Part shown: positions 1-8,832 of the stretch, one piece after another
How positions within the stretch are numbered: the first letter of the stretch is position 1
Layout of the letters: each line of letters begins with the position of its first letter
DNA from: JBGTLA01 sp041744375
GTDB taxonomy: Bacteria; Actinomycetota; Acidimicrobiia; Spongiisociales; ZC4RG35
Assembly (NCBI GenBank): GCA_041744375.1
Contig: JBGTLA010000078.1
Span: 19,085-83,084 of the forward strand
Length of the DNA: 64,000 nucleotides
Direction of reading: 5' to 3'
Position numbers and translations under genes: made by a program
The notes under the pieces: generated by a model
Databases searched by the model: none
What the model saw: only the letters and a program-made list of their open reading frames with translations
What the model was told of the DNA's origin: nothing

Positions 1-118
1 CCGTGTCACCGATTGTTGCCTGCCGGCTGCGGTCCCCCAAGTCCGGCCCGTCGCGCCGCCACGACACGTTCTGGTGGAGGCACGACTAGATTGCGCAGCC
101 AGGCGGCGTGGGGAGAGT

Positions 119-1357
119 ATGGAGCAACCGTTCGCTCTGGGAGTCAACTACTGGCCGCGCCAGAAGGCCATGTACTGGTGGTCCGACTTCGATGCCGGCG
201 AAGTGGCCGATGACTTCGATCTCATAGCCGACTTGGGGATGACGGCGGTGCGGGTCTTCCTCCTCTGGGAGGAGTGGCAGCCCTCGCCGGAGACGGTGGC
301 GCTGGGGCGACTGAGAGACCTCACTGCGGTGTGCGATATGGCAGAGGAGAGAGCTCTCGGTCTCGATGTCACCTTCTTCACCGGACACATGAGTGGGCCG
401 AACTGGGTGCCGGGTTGGTTGCTCGGACCCGGCCCCGATCCGTCGCCTCATGTCCGTCAGGTCGTGAGCGGCGGGGTGCCGACATCGAGTTCCTACCGAA
501 ACATGTTTCACGATCCCCAGGCTCTCGATGCCTCAAGACTCCTGGTGGAGACCGTGGTCGCGGCTCTGGCGGACCACGACGGGATTTGGATCTGGAATCT
601 GGGCAACGAGCCAGACCTGTTCGCTCACCCACGCTCCTCGAACGCCGGGAGAGATTGGGTCCGGGCGATGAGCGATGCGATCAAGGGGCTCGATGCCACC
701 CATCCCATCACGTGCGGTCTCCACATAGAGAGTGTGTTGGCGGACAACGGCTTGCGTATCGACCAGGTCTTCGGAGAGCTGGACGTGGCGGTGATGCACG
801 GTTACCCGATGTACTCCCCTTGGGCTGCGCATCCACTCGACCCCGACTTCATGCCCTTCCTGTGCGCGCTGGTGACGGCTCTCGCTTCCAAGCCCTGTCT
901 GGCAGAGGAGTGGGGGGGATGCACGAACCCTTCGGGCCCCAACTCGACCACGTGGAGGTGGGAGAGCTATGGGGGGATTCCGAGAAGTCAGTTCATGGCG
1001 GGGGAGCAGGCTCTAGCCGACCATGTGGAGGCCGTCCTGCCGAAACTCGTCGAGGTCGGTGCCTCCGGGTCGCTCTTGTGGTGCTTTGCCGACTACGCCG
1101 AGGACCTGTGGAACAGACCTCCCTGTGACGATGGGGGAGCACGGCACGAACGTCACTTCGGGCTGGTCCGTCCCGACGGTTCCTTGAAGCCGCACGCCGA
1201 GGCAGTTCGCAGGTTCGCGTCGACGGGGCCGGTCGTGCGCCCCGCGACCCGAACGGTGCGGCTGGATGTGACACCCGACGAGTACTACCGCGACCCTGAG
1301 CAGCACGCCCGTCGGCTCTACCAGGAGTTCCGTGACCGCTCCCACATCGAAATCTGA
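119..1357 (+). CDS. GH5-like (clan GH-A) glycoside hydrolase
   Basis: This 412-aa protein looks like a (beta/alpha)8-barrel glycosidase of clan GH-A, closest in feel to GH5 cellulase/mannanase proteins. The general acid/base motif is visible as WNLGNEPD, where Glu follows Asn as the clan requires. A second conserved Glu, the likely nucleophile, lies in CLAEEWGG. Aromatic residues such as those in NYWPRQKAMYWW suit a sugar-binding cleft. I chose the ATG at 119 because GGGGAGAG lies just upstream and the product starts directly at the barrel (MEQPFALGVNYW); an in-frame ATG at 74 would add a low-complexity tail. No signal peptide is seen, so it is probably cytoplasmic. The substrate cannot be told. 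A possible end of an upstream frame stops at 87-89 but was too short to call. Confidence 0.75.
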   Translation: MEQPFALGVNYWPRQKAMYWWSDFDAGEVADDFDLIADLGMTAVRVFLLWEEWQPSPETVALGRLRDLTAVCDMAEERALGLDVTFFTGHMSGPNWVPGWLLGPGPDPSPHVRQVVSGGVPTSSSYRNMFHDPQALDASRLLVETVVAALADHDGIWIWNLGNEPDLFAHPRSSNAGRDWVRAMSDAIKGLDATHPITCGLHIESVLADNGLRIDQVFGELDVAVMHGYPMYSPWAAHPLDPDFMPFLCALVTALASKPCLAEEWGGCTNPSGPNSTTWRWESYGGIPRSQFMAGEQALADHVEAVLPKLVEVGASGSLLWCFADYAEDLWNRPPCDDGGARHERHFGLVRPDGSLKPHAEAVRRFASTGPVVRPATRTVRLDVTPDEYYRDPEQHARRLYQEFRDRSHIEI

Positions 1358-1440
1358 AGCTGGTCCACCCCCTTATTCGTTGGGGCAGGTGGCGTCAGCG
1401 TGGGACGTCAACCAATCGCCAAGGGTGGGCACTCGGCTCT

Positions 1441-3177
1441 TCAGCGGAACTCGGTGAAGTAGCGCCCGGTGACGGGGACCGGAGGCGCGGTGTGGGAGGG
1501 CACCGGGTCGGGTGCCCTGAGGGTAGGTCGCACCTCGGATCGATAGGCCACGAGGAGGGTGACGTCATCCCGAAAGTGCCTGCCCCGCCCGGGCTCCAAC
1601 AACCACTCCAACATCTCGTCCATGGAGGAGGCGTCCAACAGGTCGCCGGCCAGGCTCGAGACCGGGTCGGATTCGGTTACCCGGCCGTCGTCAGTGGCTA
1701 CCTCCGTCAGCCCGTCGGTGTAGACGAGCAACAGCGTGCCGGGGAACATCGTGGCCGAGTAGTTGTCCCAGTTCCCGGCCACGGTGGGATGAAGGGCAGG
1801 GCCCGTGGGTTCGATGTTGGTCACGCCATGGGGCCCGACCATCAGGGGAGGTGGGTGGCCGGCCACGGCGCACCGGAGTCGACCGGCATCGTCGAGGTCG
1901 GCCACCACTGCCGTGGCCAACTGATCGGAATCGTCGAGGAGGGGAGGCAAACCCGCCAGGGCGACAGCAGGCGACTGGCCCGAGCGCAAGGCCTGTACCA
2001 GCGAGTCCTTCAGGCGCAGGGCAGCGACGGCGGGTATTGCTCCGTGCCCGGCGACATCGACCATGACCATTCCCAGCCGGTGGGCGTCGAGGCGTACGAC
2101 GGCGTGGGCGTCACCGGCCAGGACCCCCACTTCACTGCGGCACCTGGTGGCGACCGCCAGACCGTCTATGTCGAAACTCTCGATTGTGGAAAGTTGCTGT
2201 TCGAGCACCGACACGACCGGGGCGTTCTGGTCCAGGGCGTCACGTGCCTTGATCGCGCGTTCGAGGGCCTTGGCACGCTGGTGGTCTCGCCGGTCGAGCG
2301 TTCTGGCCAGCATGGTCGCGGCCACGAGGGAGAGGCCCGAGATGACGATCGCCATGAGGCCCATGAGCCGAGGCCGTTCCAGGATTGGTTGTGCCTGTAC
2401 GATTCCGAGCATCAAGGCGGGGACGATCACGATCGCCGGGAGGCTGGCTCTGAGAACGGTGCCCCCGGGACCGGCTCCCAACACTGCCGACACCAGGCCG
2501 ACGTCCCAGCGGCTCAGCAACGCAGCCGCTCCAAGGAAGACCAGGCAAACGGCCACGCTGACAGCCATCTCGCTGCGCCGCAGCGGAAACGAGCTCAGAT
2601 CGCGTGCCCCGTAGAGGAAGAGGACGATCATGTGCGCGGCCAAACCCGTTGCCACGGCCGCCATCGCCTGGCCGGTGAGAACCAGTGGCCGGCGGAGGAG
2701 TGAGAGCAGGATGATGGCACCGTTGAGGATGATGAGGCACAAGAGGGTGTTGGAGGCGGGCAGCCCCCCGAAGGCATCACCAGTGATGGTGGACGGCCTC
2801 AAGAGCGAGGGGATGCTGTCGGTGGTGTTGGTTGCGAAGGCCGCCAGGAAATAGACGCTGAGCGCCGCTGCGAAGGCGGCCAGCAACGTCCCGCTCCCGC
2901 GAATGAGGGCGGAGCGGCGACCCCGGTCGAGAAGTGTAAGACGGATTGCCAATGCCGAGATGCCGAGAAGGAACCCCGACATCGGCTGAATCGGCCTGAT
3001 CGTGTTCGACAGGTACGAGTCCAGAAGTGGGCGCCGACCGGCAGCCACGTTCGTCAACTCAACGAGGACGAACACGACCACGAGGCCGGTCAACACGGAG
3101 ACGATGATGGTCAGGCGCCGCTTCCAGAGGCGGTCCACGCCGGAGCCGATGTCGAGATCGTGTGTCTCGGCGCTCAT
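1441..3177 (-). CDS. Membrane-anchored PP2C/SpoIIE-type serine phosphatase
   Basis: The N-terminal half of this 578-aa protein holds about eight hydrophobic segments. The C-terminal 220 residues form a SpoIIE/PP2C phosphatase domain with its metal-binding motifs: DVAGHG, LLVYTDGLTE and FRDDVTLL. Family members dephosphorylate serine or threonine on anti-sigma-factor antagonists in partner-switching pathways, and the membrane part probably senses a signal. No anti-sigma or antagonist gene lies next to it, so its partner is unknown. The ATG start is preceded by TACCCT (positions 3185-3190 on the opposite strand) and 7 nt, which points to a leaderless transcript. A long perfect hairpin at 3190-3235 separates it from the gene upstream. 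Confidence 0.8.
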   Translation of the reverse strand: MSAETHDLDIGSGVDRLWKRRLTIIVSVLTGLVVVFVLVELTNVAAGRRPLLDSYLSNTIRPIQPMSGFLLGISALAIRLTLLDRGRRSALIRGSGTLLAAFAAALSVYFLAAFATNTTDSIPSLLRPSTITGDAFGGLPASNTLLCLIILNGAIILLSLLRRPLVLTGQAMAAVATGLAAHMIVLFLYGARDLSSFPLRRSEMAVSVAVCLVFLGAAALLSRWDVGLVSAVLGAGPGGTVLRASLPAIVIVPALMLGIVQAQPILERPRLMGLMAIVISGLSLVAATMLARTLDRRDHQRAKALERAIKARDALDQNAPVVSVLEQQLSTIESFDIDGLAVATRCRSEVGVLAGDAHAVVRLDAHRLGMVMVDVAGHGAIPAVAALRLKDSLVQALRSGQSPAVALAGLPPLLDDSDQLATAVVADLDDAGRLRCAVAGHPPPLMVGPHGVTNIEPTGPALHPTVAGNWDNYSATMFPGTLLLVYTDGLTEVATDDGRVTESDPVSSLAGDLLDASSMDEMLEWLLEPGRGRHFRDDVTLLVAYRSEVRPTLRAPDPVPSHTAPPVPVTGRYFTEFR

Positions 3178-3189
3178 TTGCCCAAGGGT

Positions 3190-3235
3190 ACCCCGGCGTC
3201 GAGGTCGGGGTCACGTGCGACCTCGACGCCGGGGT
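3190..3235 (-). terminator. 18-bp perfect hairpin between two minus-strand genes
   Basis: Positions 3190-3207 and 3218-3235 are perfect reverse complements (arm ACCCCGGCGTCGAGGTCG) around a 10-nt loop. The hairpin lies just after the stop of the DUF4332 gene and just before the start of the phosphatase gene, both on the minus strand. It most likely ends the upstream transcript. There is no T-tract, which is common for high-G+C hairpins. Its outer base pair overlaps the -10 proposed for the phosphatase, so it could also influence that promoter. Confidence 0.6.
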
Positions 3236-3244
3236 AGACGGCGA

Positions 3245-3808
3245 TCAAGCCGAGATGAGGCTCGCCTTCTCGATCCACTCGGAGATCTCGTCAATGCCAG
3301 GGAGGGTTTCGACCACCTTGGCGGTGCGGTTGGTGGAGTCCAGCGCCTCGCGCAGGGTCTCGGGGTTGCGCCGGCGAAGCTGCTTGAGGCTGGCCACACC
3401 GGCGAGATCGAGCAGGGCGGCATAGCGGGGGCCGATCGCCTTGACCTGCATCAGGTCGGCGTGGCGTGCCCAGGTGCTCAATCGGTCCGTGTCGATGGCA
3501 GTCCTGGCGGACAGCTCTGAACGGCCCGTTCGATCTCCGGCATGGGCCCACAGGTCGGCGACCGTGTTGACGCCGGCTTCCTTGAGCTTGCTGCCTGTGC
3601 GGGCGTCGATACCGATGACGTCGGTAACCGGGCGAGAGGCTGTGTTCGTGGCTCCCACGAGGCGGGTTCCGCCCGGGATACGCGACACTGCCCGCCGACC
3701 TTCGTCGGCTGACTGAGCGATGAACTCGTCGAGGCGTGTGTTCACCGTGCGGGCCGTCTTGGCGGCCACTCCTACTGCGGCGTAGGGAAGGGTGGTGAGT
3801 TTGGACAT
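3245..3808 (-). CDS. DUF4332 helix-hairpin-helix protein
   Basis: The 187-aa product carries a DUF4332-like region made of helix-hairpin-helix repeats, visible as VIGIDARTGSKLKEAGVNT, then VKAIGPRYAALLDLAGV, then a final repeat. Such repeats bind DNA without sequence specificity or mediate protein contacts; the family's cellular role is not established. The first 60 residues are helical and basic. The ATG at 3808 is chosen over an in-frame extension to 3889 because AGGAGGAAG sits a few nt upstream. The extension would also run through the four GCTAGC boxes at 3851-3897, which are better read as an operator. A second protein with related repeats lies at 24707-25051. Confidence 0.7.
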   Translation of the reverse strand: MSKLTTLPYAAVGVAAKTARTVNTRLDEFIAQSADEGRRAVSRIPGGTRLVGATNTASRPVTDVIGIDARTGSKLKEAGVNTVADLWAHAGDRTGRSELSARTAIDTDRLSTWARHADLMQVKAIGPRYAALLDLAGVASLKQLRRRNPETLREALDSTNRTAKVVETLPGIDEISEWIEKASLISA

Positions 3809-3850
3809 GGTTCTTCCTCCTGTTCGGTGGGTGATGTGTGCTCTCATTAT

Positions 3851-3897
3851 GCTAGCTGTGGCTAGCAACCTGTAATCATTTGCTAGCAACAGCTAGC
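3851..3897. promoter_or_regulatory. Four phased GCTAGC boxes, probable operator
   Basis: GCTAGC occurs at 3851, 3861, 3882 and 3892. The steps of 10, 21 and 10 bp place all four on one face of the helix. The outer arms 3851-3868 and 3880-3897 are reverse complements at 17 of 18 positions. The array lies 43-89 bp upstream of the DUF4332 start and 57-103 bp upstream of the divergent reductase start. This is what a cooperative dimeric repressor site looks like. No regulator gene is adjacent, so the protein that binds is unknown. Confidence 0.5.
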
Positions 3898-3953
3898 GAC
3901 CACAGCCGAGCGATAGTGAGGAACCGCCCGGCTCGAGGGGTACCGTTGGGGGC

Positions 3954-4697
3954 ATGATCCGAGCGCTCGACCTAATTGGAGCACCGCCGGTGGACCAGTT
4001 GTACGACCGGTTGGTGACCGAGCCACGGCCCGCAACTGATAGGCCTTGGCTCATGGTCAACATGGTCAGCTCACTGGATGGGGCAACGGCGGTCCAGGGT
4101 GGAGCCACTGGCCTCACCGACAGCGACGATCAGGCCATGTTGCGGGCTCTCAGAGCGACGGCAGACGTGATCTTGGTGGGGGCGTCCACTGTTCGTGCCG
4201 AAAACTACGGCCCCGTGAACCTCACAGACCACCAACGCTTCGGCCGGCTCGACTCGGGAAGATCGACCCGACCACGATTGGCGATCGTGAGCGCCAGCCT
4301 CGAGCTCGACCCGAATTCGCGCCTGTTCTCGGACCGTACTGCCCGGCCATACGTCTTCACCGGGTCCGCCGCCGACAGCGACGAGTTGGCCGACCGTGCC
4401 GACGTGATCGCGGCGCCGTCTGCCAGGGTGGATCTACGAGAAGTCTTGGATCGCCTCTGGGCTGATGGTCACCAGATAGTCCTCTGCGAGGGCGGCCCGG
4501 CGCTGAATGCTCAGCTGGTGGCCGACGACCTCGTGGATGAGCTCGATCTCTCTATGTCGCCGCTGCTGGTCGGCGGGAATTCAAAGAGGATCCTCGACTG
4601 GAAGAGCCCCTTCGATCCTCCAATCTCCTTCGGCCTCGACAGGGTTCTGGTGGGGGAGAGGACCGTGTTCCTCCGCTACCTCAGAGATCGGCTGTGA
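3954..4697 (+). CDS. RibD C-terminal-domain (pyrimidine) reductase
   Basis: This 247-aa protein consists of a single RibD_C/dihydrofolate-reductase-like domain. Visible family signatures are MVNMVSSLDGATA near the start, RATADVILVGASTVRAENYGP, and CEGGPALNAQLVADDLVDEL near the end. The fold uses NADPH to reduce pyrimidine or pterin substrates. It lacks the deaminase half of bifunctional RibD and no other riboflavin genes are nearby, so its substrate is uncertain. TACCGT at 3941-3946 followed by 7 nt and ATG suggests a leaderless transcript. Its 3' end overlaps the convergent GH65 gene by 17 bp. Confidence 0.75.
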   Translation: MIRALDLIGAPPVDQLYDRLVTEPRPATDRPWLMVNMVSSLDGATAVQGGATGLTDSDDQAMLRALRATADVILVGASTVRAENYGPVNLTDHQRFGRLDSGRSTRPRLAIVSASLELDPNSRLFSDRTARPYVFTGSAADSDELADRADVIAAPSARVDLREVLDRLWADGHQIVLCEGGPALNAQLVADDLVDELDLSMSPLLVGGNSKRILDWKSPFDPPISFGLDRVLVGERTVFLRYLRDRL

Positions 4698-7002
4698 CCT
4701 CCTGCGTTCCGACGGTGAAACGCCGACCCCGGACGCCAATCTCGATCTTTCCGGAAACGGTCGCGAACTTGACGCGTTGGTGGTCGATCTCCACTGCCAG
4801 GACGACTCCCCGAATCTGGAGGCGGAACTTGAGTCGCCGCCACTCCTGGGGGAGATGAGGATCGAAATCGATCGAACCTCCCCTGTCTCGCATACCGGCC
4901 ATTCCGTAGATGAGCGCCATCCACACCCCGCCGGCCGAAGCCAGATGGACACCGTCGGTGGTGTTGTTGTGCAGGTCGGCGAGGTCGGTGAAGAGCGCGG
5001 TTCGGAAGTACCGCATGGCCAGGTCGGCCCTGCCGATCCCGGCGGCGACGATCGACTGCACGCATGCCGAGAGTGACGAGTCTCCGGTAGTGAGCGGATC
5101 GTAATATTCAAAGTTCGCCCTGATCAGTTCGGGATCGAAGCGGTCTTCGCACAGGAAGGTGGCCATGACCACATCGGCCTGTTTGAGGACCTGGTATCGG
5201 TATATGACGAGCGGGTGATAATGAAGCAGCAGCGGGTAGTTGTCGTCGGGAACGTTGTCGAAGTCCCATCTCTCCTTGGCGAGGAAACTCTCGTCCTGGC
5301 GGGTGATTCCGTAACCCTCGTCGTAGCCCACGAACATGTCGTTCCCATTGGTTTCCCACTCGTCGAGTTCGGCGGGATCGATGTTGAGCCGTTTGCTCAG
5401 GGCTGCCCAGCGGTCGGGATGCTCGTCACGCATCCGGCGCGAGGTCTCGGCCGCATACAGGAGATTCATCTGTGCCATGAGGTTCGTGTAGGCGTTGTCG
5501 TCGACGATCGCCGTGTACTCGTCAGGTCCGGTGACTCCGTAGATGTGGAATGCCCCATCGCGGTGGAAGCCGAGATCGGCCCACATCCTGGCCGTCTCCA
5601 CCAGTATCTCCACGCCGATATCCCACAGCAGATTTTCGTCGCCGGTCACCTCCACGTATTGACGTAGGGCGTAAGCGATGTCGGCGTTGATGTGGTACTG
5701 GGCGGTACCGGCGGCGTAGTAGGCGCTGGCCTCGATGCCGTTGATCGTTCGCCACGGAAAGAGAGCGCCTCTCACAGCAAGTTCGCTCGCTCGACGGCGC
5801 GCCTGGGGAAGCATGGAATGGCGGAACTTGAGCAGGGAGGCGGCCACATCGGGGCGCGTGTAGACGAGGAAGGGGAGAACAAAGATCTCGGTGTCCCAGA
5901 AGTAGTGGCCCTCGTATGCCTGGCCGGTCACTCCTTTGGCGGCGATGCCGGTGCCGTTGATGTGCGCCGAGGCCTGGTGCAGTTGGAACAGGATCCACCT
6001 CACAGCCTGTTGAACGGCCTTGTCGGTACCGATGTGTATGTCGGCTGTCTCCCAGAACTTCGCCCAGGCGGTCCGATGGGCTAGAGCTGCTCCTTCGAAC
6101 CCGACTGCCGCCGATGCTGACGCCACCGACTCGGTGTGGTCGATGCCGCGCTCCGACCCCGTCTCGTACACCGTGAAGACGTCGAGGGCGACCGATTCCC
6201 CTCCGGGCAGTGACAGGAAGAACTCCGTGCGAGGGTGATCGGGGTGTGGTTCGGTCTGGACTTCGGCGTGGCGGTTCAGCTCATGGGTCGATGACAGAGC
6301 CAGATTAAGATGAGACTGCACGGTCCGATACGAAACCGACATGGTGACGTCATCGATGCGCAGGTCAGTCGGTTCCAGCACTCGGCGACCGAAGTTGCGG
6401 GCAAGCCTTGGGTCGAACACGGGGGCTGCGGGCTCGAGATAGTCCGTGTCCTGATGATTGAGGAGACTGGTGGTCAGTTGGACCGTGGCGGGCCGGTCGA
6501 CTCCCACCTCGAGGTGGGACACGACCAGTTCGGGTGAAGCCACCGACACGAAGCGGACAGAGTTGACGTTGACCGTGATTCCCGAGCGGGTCACCCACCG
6601 GTAGCGGTGTGACAGTGTGCCGGTCCTAAAGTCGAGCCGCCGGTGCCAGTTGCGTAGGTCGCTGGTGTCGAAATCGACGGCTTCGCCGTCGACCAACAGG
6701 CGAATCTCGGTGGGGTCGGGCACGTAGACGATCGTTTGACCGGCGGTGGCGAAGCCGTAGCCGGCCTCCGGGTAGATGATCGGCCACGATTCGTAGAAGC
6801 CGTTGATCAGTGCGCCGGGCTGATGGGCCGGTCGGCCCTGGTGGAGAGTCCCCCTCACCCCGAGCCACCCGTTCCCAAGTGCGAACACTGTCTCCAAGAG
6901 GGCCGTAAGCGCCGGGGTGTAGCCGGTTTCAACAATCGACCAGCGGTCGATCGGGTAGATGTGATGCGGTAGTTCTGACCCGTCGGCGTGGCGTTTCGTC
7001 AT
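4681..7002 (-). CDS. Glycoside hydrolase family 65 (maltose/trehalose/kojibiose phosphorylase-like)
   Basis: The 773-aa length and layout match GH65: an N-terminal beta-sandwich (FALGNGWLGVRGTLHQG), a helical barrel (GHYFWDTEIFVLP) and a small C-terminal beta domain. The general acid Glu is in GPDEY, about residue 495. GH65 phosphorylases split alpha-glucosides with phosphate to give beta-glucose 1-phosphate; some members are hydrolases. The next gene upstream on the same strand encodes a beta-phosphoglucomutase-like enzyme with a 4-bp overlap. That pairing strongly favours a phosphorylase, with beta-glucose 1-phosphate converted to glucose 6-phosphate. The disaccharide (maltose, trehalose, kojibiose or nigerose) cannot be decided. 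No signal peptide is seen, so it acts in the cytoplasm. Confidence 0.88.
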   Translation of the reverse strand: MTKRHADGSELPHHIYPIDRWSIVETGYTPALTALLETVFALGNGWLGVRGTLHQGRPAHQPGALINGFYESWPIIYPEAGYGFATAGQTIVYVPDPTEIRLLVDGEAVDFDTSDLRNWHRRLDFRTGTLSHRYRWVTRSGITVNVNSVRFVSVASPELVVSHLEVGVDRPATVQLTTSLLNHQDTDYLEPAAPVFDPRLARNFGRRVLEPTDLRIDDVTMSVSYRTVQSHLNLALSSTHELNRHAEVQTEPHPDHPRTEFFLSLPGGESVALDVFTVYETGSERGIDHTESVASASAAVGFEGAALAHRTAWAKFWETADIHIGTDKAVQQAVRWILFQLHQASAHINGTGIAAKGVTGQAYEGHYFWDTEIFVLPFLVYTRPDVAASLLKFRHSMLPQARRRASELAVRGALFPWRTINGIEASAYYAAGTAQYHINADIAYALRQYVEVTGDENLLWDIGVEILVETARMWADLGFHRDGAFHIYGVTGPDEYTAIVDDNAYTNLMAQMNLLYAAETSRRMRDEHPDRWAALSKRLNIDPAELDEWETNGNDMFVGYDEGYGITRQDESFLAKERWDFDNVPDDNYPLLLHYHPLVIYRYQVLKQADVVMATFLCEDRFDPELIRANFEYYDPLTTGDSSLSACVQSIVAAGIGRADLAMRYFRTALFTDLADLHNNTTDGVHLASAGGVWMALIYGMAGMRDRGGSIDFDPHLPQEWRRLKFRLQIRGVVLAVEIDHQRVKFATVSGKIEIGVRGRRFTVGTQEVTADL

Positions 7003-7817
7003 GGCAGGAGCTCGGACAGGTCGGACACGACGACGGTGGCTCCGGCGGCCGTGAGCGCTTCGGGATCGGAGTGGCGGTCGACACCGATGACAGCCCCAAA
7101 GTGGCCGGCTACTCCGGCTTGCACTCCGGAGACGGCGTCCTCGATGACCACTGCCTCCTCCGGTGTCACTCCCAGCCGGCGGGCGCCTTCGAGGAAAGGG
7201 TCGGGTTCCGGCTTACCGCGCAACCCGAGCTCGGCCGCCACCACTCCGTCCACCCGATGGACGAAGTACCGAGAAATACCTGCCGCCTCCAGTACGGCTG
7301 CGGCGTTGGCGGATGCCGACACGACCGCCATAGCCATCCCCATGGATTGGAGGGCCTCGAGCAGAGCCACCGACCCCGGGTAGGCGTCGACCCCGCGGGT
7401 GGCGAGTATCTCGTTCACGAGCTCGTTCTTGAGGTTTCCGATCTGAGAAATGGTGTCGAACCCGGGAGGTTCGTCAGGGCGACCCCGCGGCAACTCGATA
7501 GCCCGGGCAGCCAAGAAGGCGGCCACGCCGTCGAAGCGGGGCCGACCGTCGACGTGCGCCCGATAGTCGCTGTCGATGTCGAAGGCCGCCTGACGATGGT
7601 TGCCGTCAACGGCCCACTGGTCCAAGAAGCGGTCGAAAGTCTCCTTCCAGGCGGCGGCATGGACTGTTGCTGTGGGGGTGAGAACACCGTCGAGGTCGAA
7701 GAGCACTGCGTCGAATCGGTTCCAGTCGAATGGCACGTGGTCACCCTCGATGGTCACGGTCCGAAGGTGCCAGGGGCCATCAGGGGGAAGCCGACGTTCC
7801 CACCGATGGCTGCGCAC
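6999..7817 (-). CDS. Beta-phosphoglucomutase family HAD enzyme
   Basis: HAD motifs appear in order in this 272-aa protein: FDLDGVLTP (nucleophile Asp and second Asp), VVSASAN (motif II), GKPEPDPFLEGARRLG (motif III Lys) and VIEDAVSGVQAG (motif IV acids). A helical cap lies between motifs I and II. Beta-phosphoglucomutases interconvert beta-glucose 1-phosphate and glucose 6-phosphate through a 1,6-bisphosphate. The stop overlaps the GH65 start (ATGA), so the two are probably translated together. The GTG at 7817 is preferred because AGAGGTGAGG lies upstream; an in-frame GTG at 7757 would give a shorter start with no such site. Confidence 0.82.
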   Translation of the reverse strand: MRSHRWERRLPPDGPWHLRTVTIEGDHVPFDWNRFDAVLFDLDGVLTPTATVHAAAWKETFDRFLDQWAVDGNHRQAAFDIDSDYRAHVDGRPRFDGVAAFLAARAIELPRGRPDEPPGFDTISQIGNLKNELVNEILATRGVDAYPGSVALLEALQSMGMAMAVVSASANAAAVLEAAGISRYFVHRVDGVVAAELGLRGKPEPDPFLEGARRLGVTPEEAVVIEDAVSGVQAGVAGHFGAVIGVDRHSDPEALTAAGATVVVSDLSELLP

Positions 7818-7989
7818 CGGTGCGCCTCACCTCTGAGATCACTGAGGCCAGGGGGAATTGCACGGTCCGCCCGGCGAGGGAGAACGGCTCGGTCAGAAGC
7901 ATGTCCATGGTTCCGGGACCCCGGCAGATTATGTGCCCGGTATAGGTACGAGGCCCGCCGTCGATTGTGATTGTGACAGTTACGATCAT
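7780..7989 (-). CDS. Possible small beta-rich hypothetical protein
   Basis: An open frame of 69 codons starts with ATG at 7989 and overlaps the HAD gene start by 38 bp. The predicted peptide starts MIVTVTITIDGGPRTYTG, followed by MDMLLTEPFSLAGRTVQFPL, a pattern of alternating beta-strand residues unlike random shadow translation. No ribosome binding site or -10 at the usual distance was found. It may be the first gene of the HAD-GH65 operon, or it may not be real. No function is recognised. Confidence 0.3.
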   Translation of the reverse strand: MIVTVTITIDGGPRTYTGHIICRGPGTMDMLLTEPFSLAGRTVQFPLASVISEVRRTGAQPSVGTSASP

Positions 7990-8113
7990 GACGTTTCGTC
8001 TCGATGTGTCGGCTTCGGAGCCCAAGATCCAAAGTAACGCTCCTCATCCTGACAGAAGTGGCGGCCGGGGTGAAGGACCCACCGGGGGGTCGTCCGACCC
8101 ATGTCGCCGCGTC

Positions 8114-8148
8114 CGTTTACCTCCTCGTTACCTGCTCGGCGATACCGT
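8114..8148 (+). promoter_or_regulatory. Possible autoregulated leaderless promoter of the response regulator
   Basis: A near-direct repeat, CGTTTACC at 8114-8121 and CGTTACC at 8126-8132, is followed after 10 nt by TACCGT at 8143-8148. The ATG comes 9 nt later. OmpR-family regulators typically bind direct repeats with a period near 11 bp placed just upstream of the -10. The site could therefore be a self-binding site; this is inference. Confidence 0.3.
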
Positions 8149-8157
8149 GGCACACAC

Positions 8158-8832
8158 ATGAGGCTGCTGATCGTTGAGGACGAGGTCGAACTGGCCTCGG
8201 CGGTGGCGCGGGGTCTGCGCCGTCAGGGTCACGCCGTCGACGTTGCCGAGACCGCCATCGATGCCGAGCTCAAGCTGATGTCCGTTGGTTACGACCTGAT
8301 CCTCTTGGACTGGAACCTGCCCGACGCCCCTGGGCTGGAAATATGTCGGCGACTCACTCACGGCGAGCTGGAGACCTTCGCAGCCGAACGGCCGAGGATC
8401 CTGATGCTCACCGCACGAGACGAGGTCGACGACCGGGTCCTCGGCCTCGATGCCGGAGCCGACGACTACCTAGTGAAGCCGTTTGCGTTCGCCGAGCTGG
8501 CGGCACGGGTGCGGGCACTCCTCCGGCGCGACGACCAGGCCGGTCCGGTCATCGAGGTCGACGACTTGTTCCTCGATCCGGCCCGATTCGAAGCACGCGA
8601 AGGTGGTGAGACGCTCAATCTGAGCGCCAAGGAGTTTTCGTTGCTGCATTACTTCATGGCTCATCCCGGGCGGGTCATGTCACAAGAGCACCTTCTGGAG
8701 CATGTATGGGACGAGATGGCCGACCCGTTCACCAACGTGGCGAGGGTGACCATCTCCAACCTGCGAAAGAAGCTCCGCGACCCTGAGCGTCTCGAGACGG
8801 TGCCCGGCCGTGGCTACCGGTTGCGAACGTGA
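8158..8832 (+). CDS. OmpR/PhoB-family response regulator
   Basis: The 224-aa protein has a receiver domain (residues 1 to about 118) and a winged-helix DNA-binding domain. Acidic pocket residues lie in LIVEDE, the phosphoacceptor is Asp51 in LILLDWNLP, and the conserved Lys is in LVKPFAF. The effector domain shows LSAKEFSLLHYFMAHPG and the C-terminal VRGRGYRLRT-like end (here VPGRGYRLRT). The ATG at 8158 starts right at the first beta-strand. The histidine kinase gene begins inside the stop codon (GTGA overlap), so they are one two-component system. Target genes are unknown, but an 11-bp direct repeat upstream of the HtrA-like gene at 11643 is one candidate. Confidence 0.92.
   Translation: MRLLIVEDEVELASAVARGLRRQGHAVDVAETAIDAELKLMSVGYDLILLDWNLPDAPGLEICRRLTHGELETFAAERPRILMLTARDEVDDRVLGLDAGADDYLVKPFAFAELAARVRALLRRDDQAGPVIEVDDLFLDPARFEAREGGETLNLSAKEFSLLHYFMAHPGRVMSQEHLLEHVWDEMADPFTNVARVTISNLRKKLRDPERLETVPGRGYRLRT

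Noticed and set aside
3..89. Possible 3' end of an upstream gene (open frame to TAG at 87-89)
   Set aside because: Only 28 codons are visible, rich in Arg, with no motif; it cannot be told from chance.
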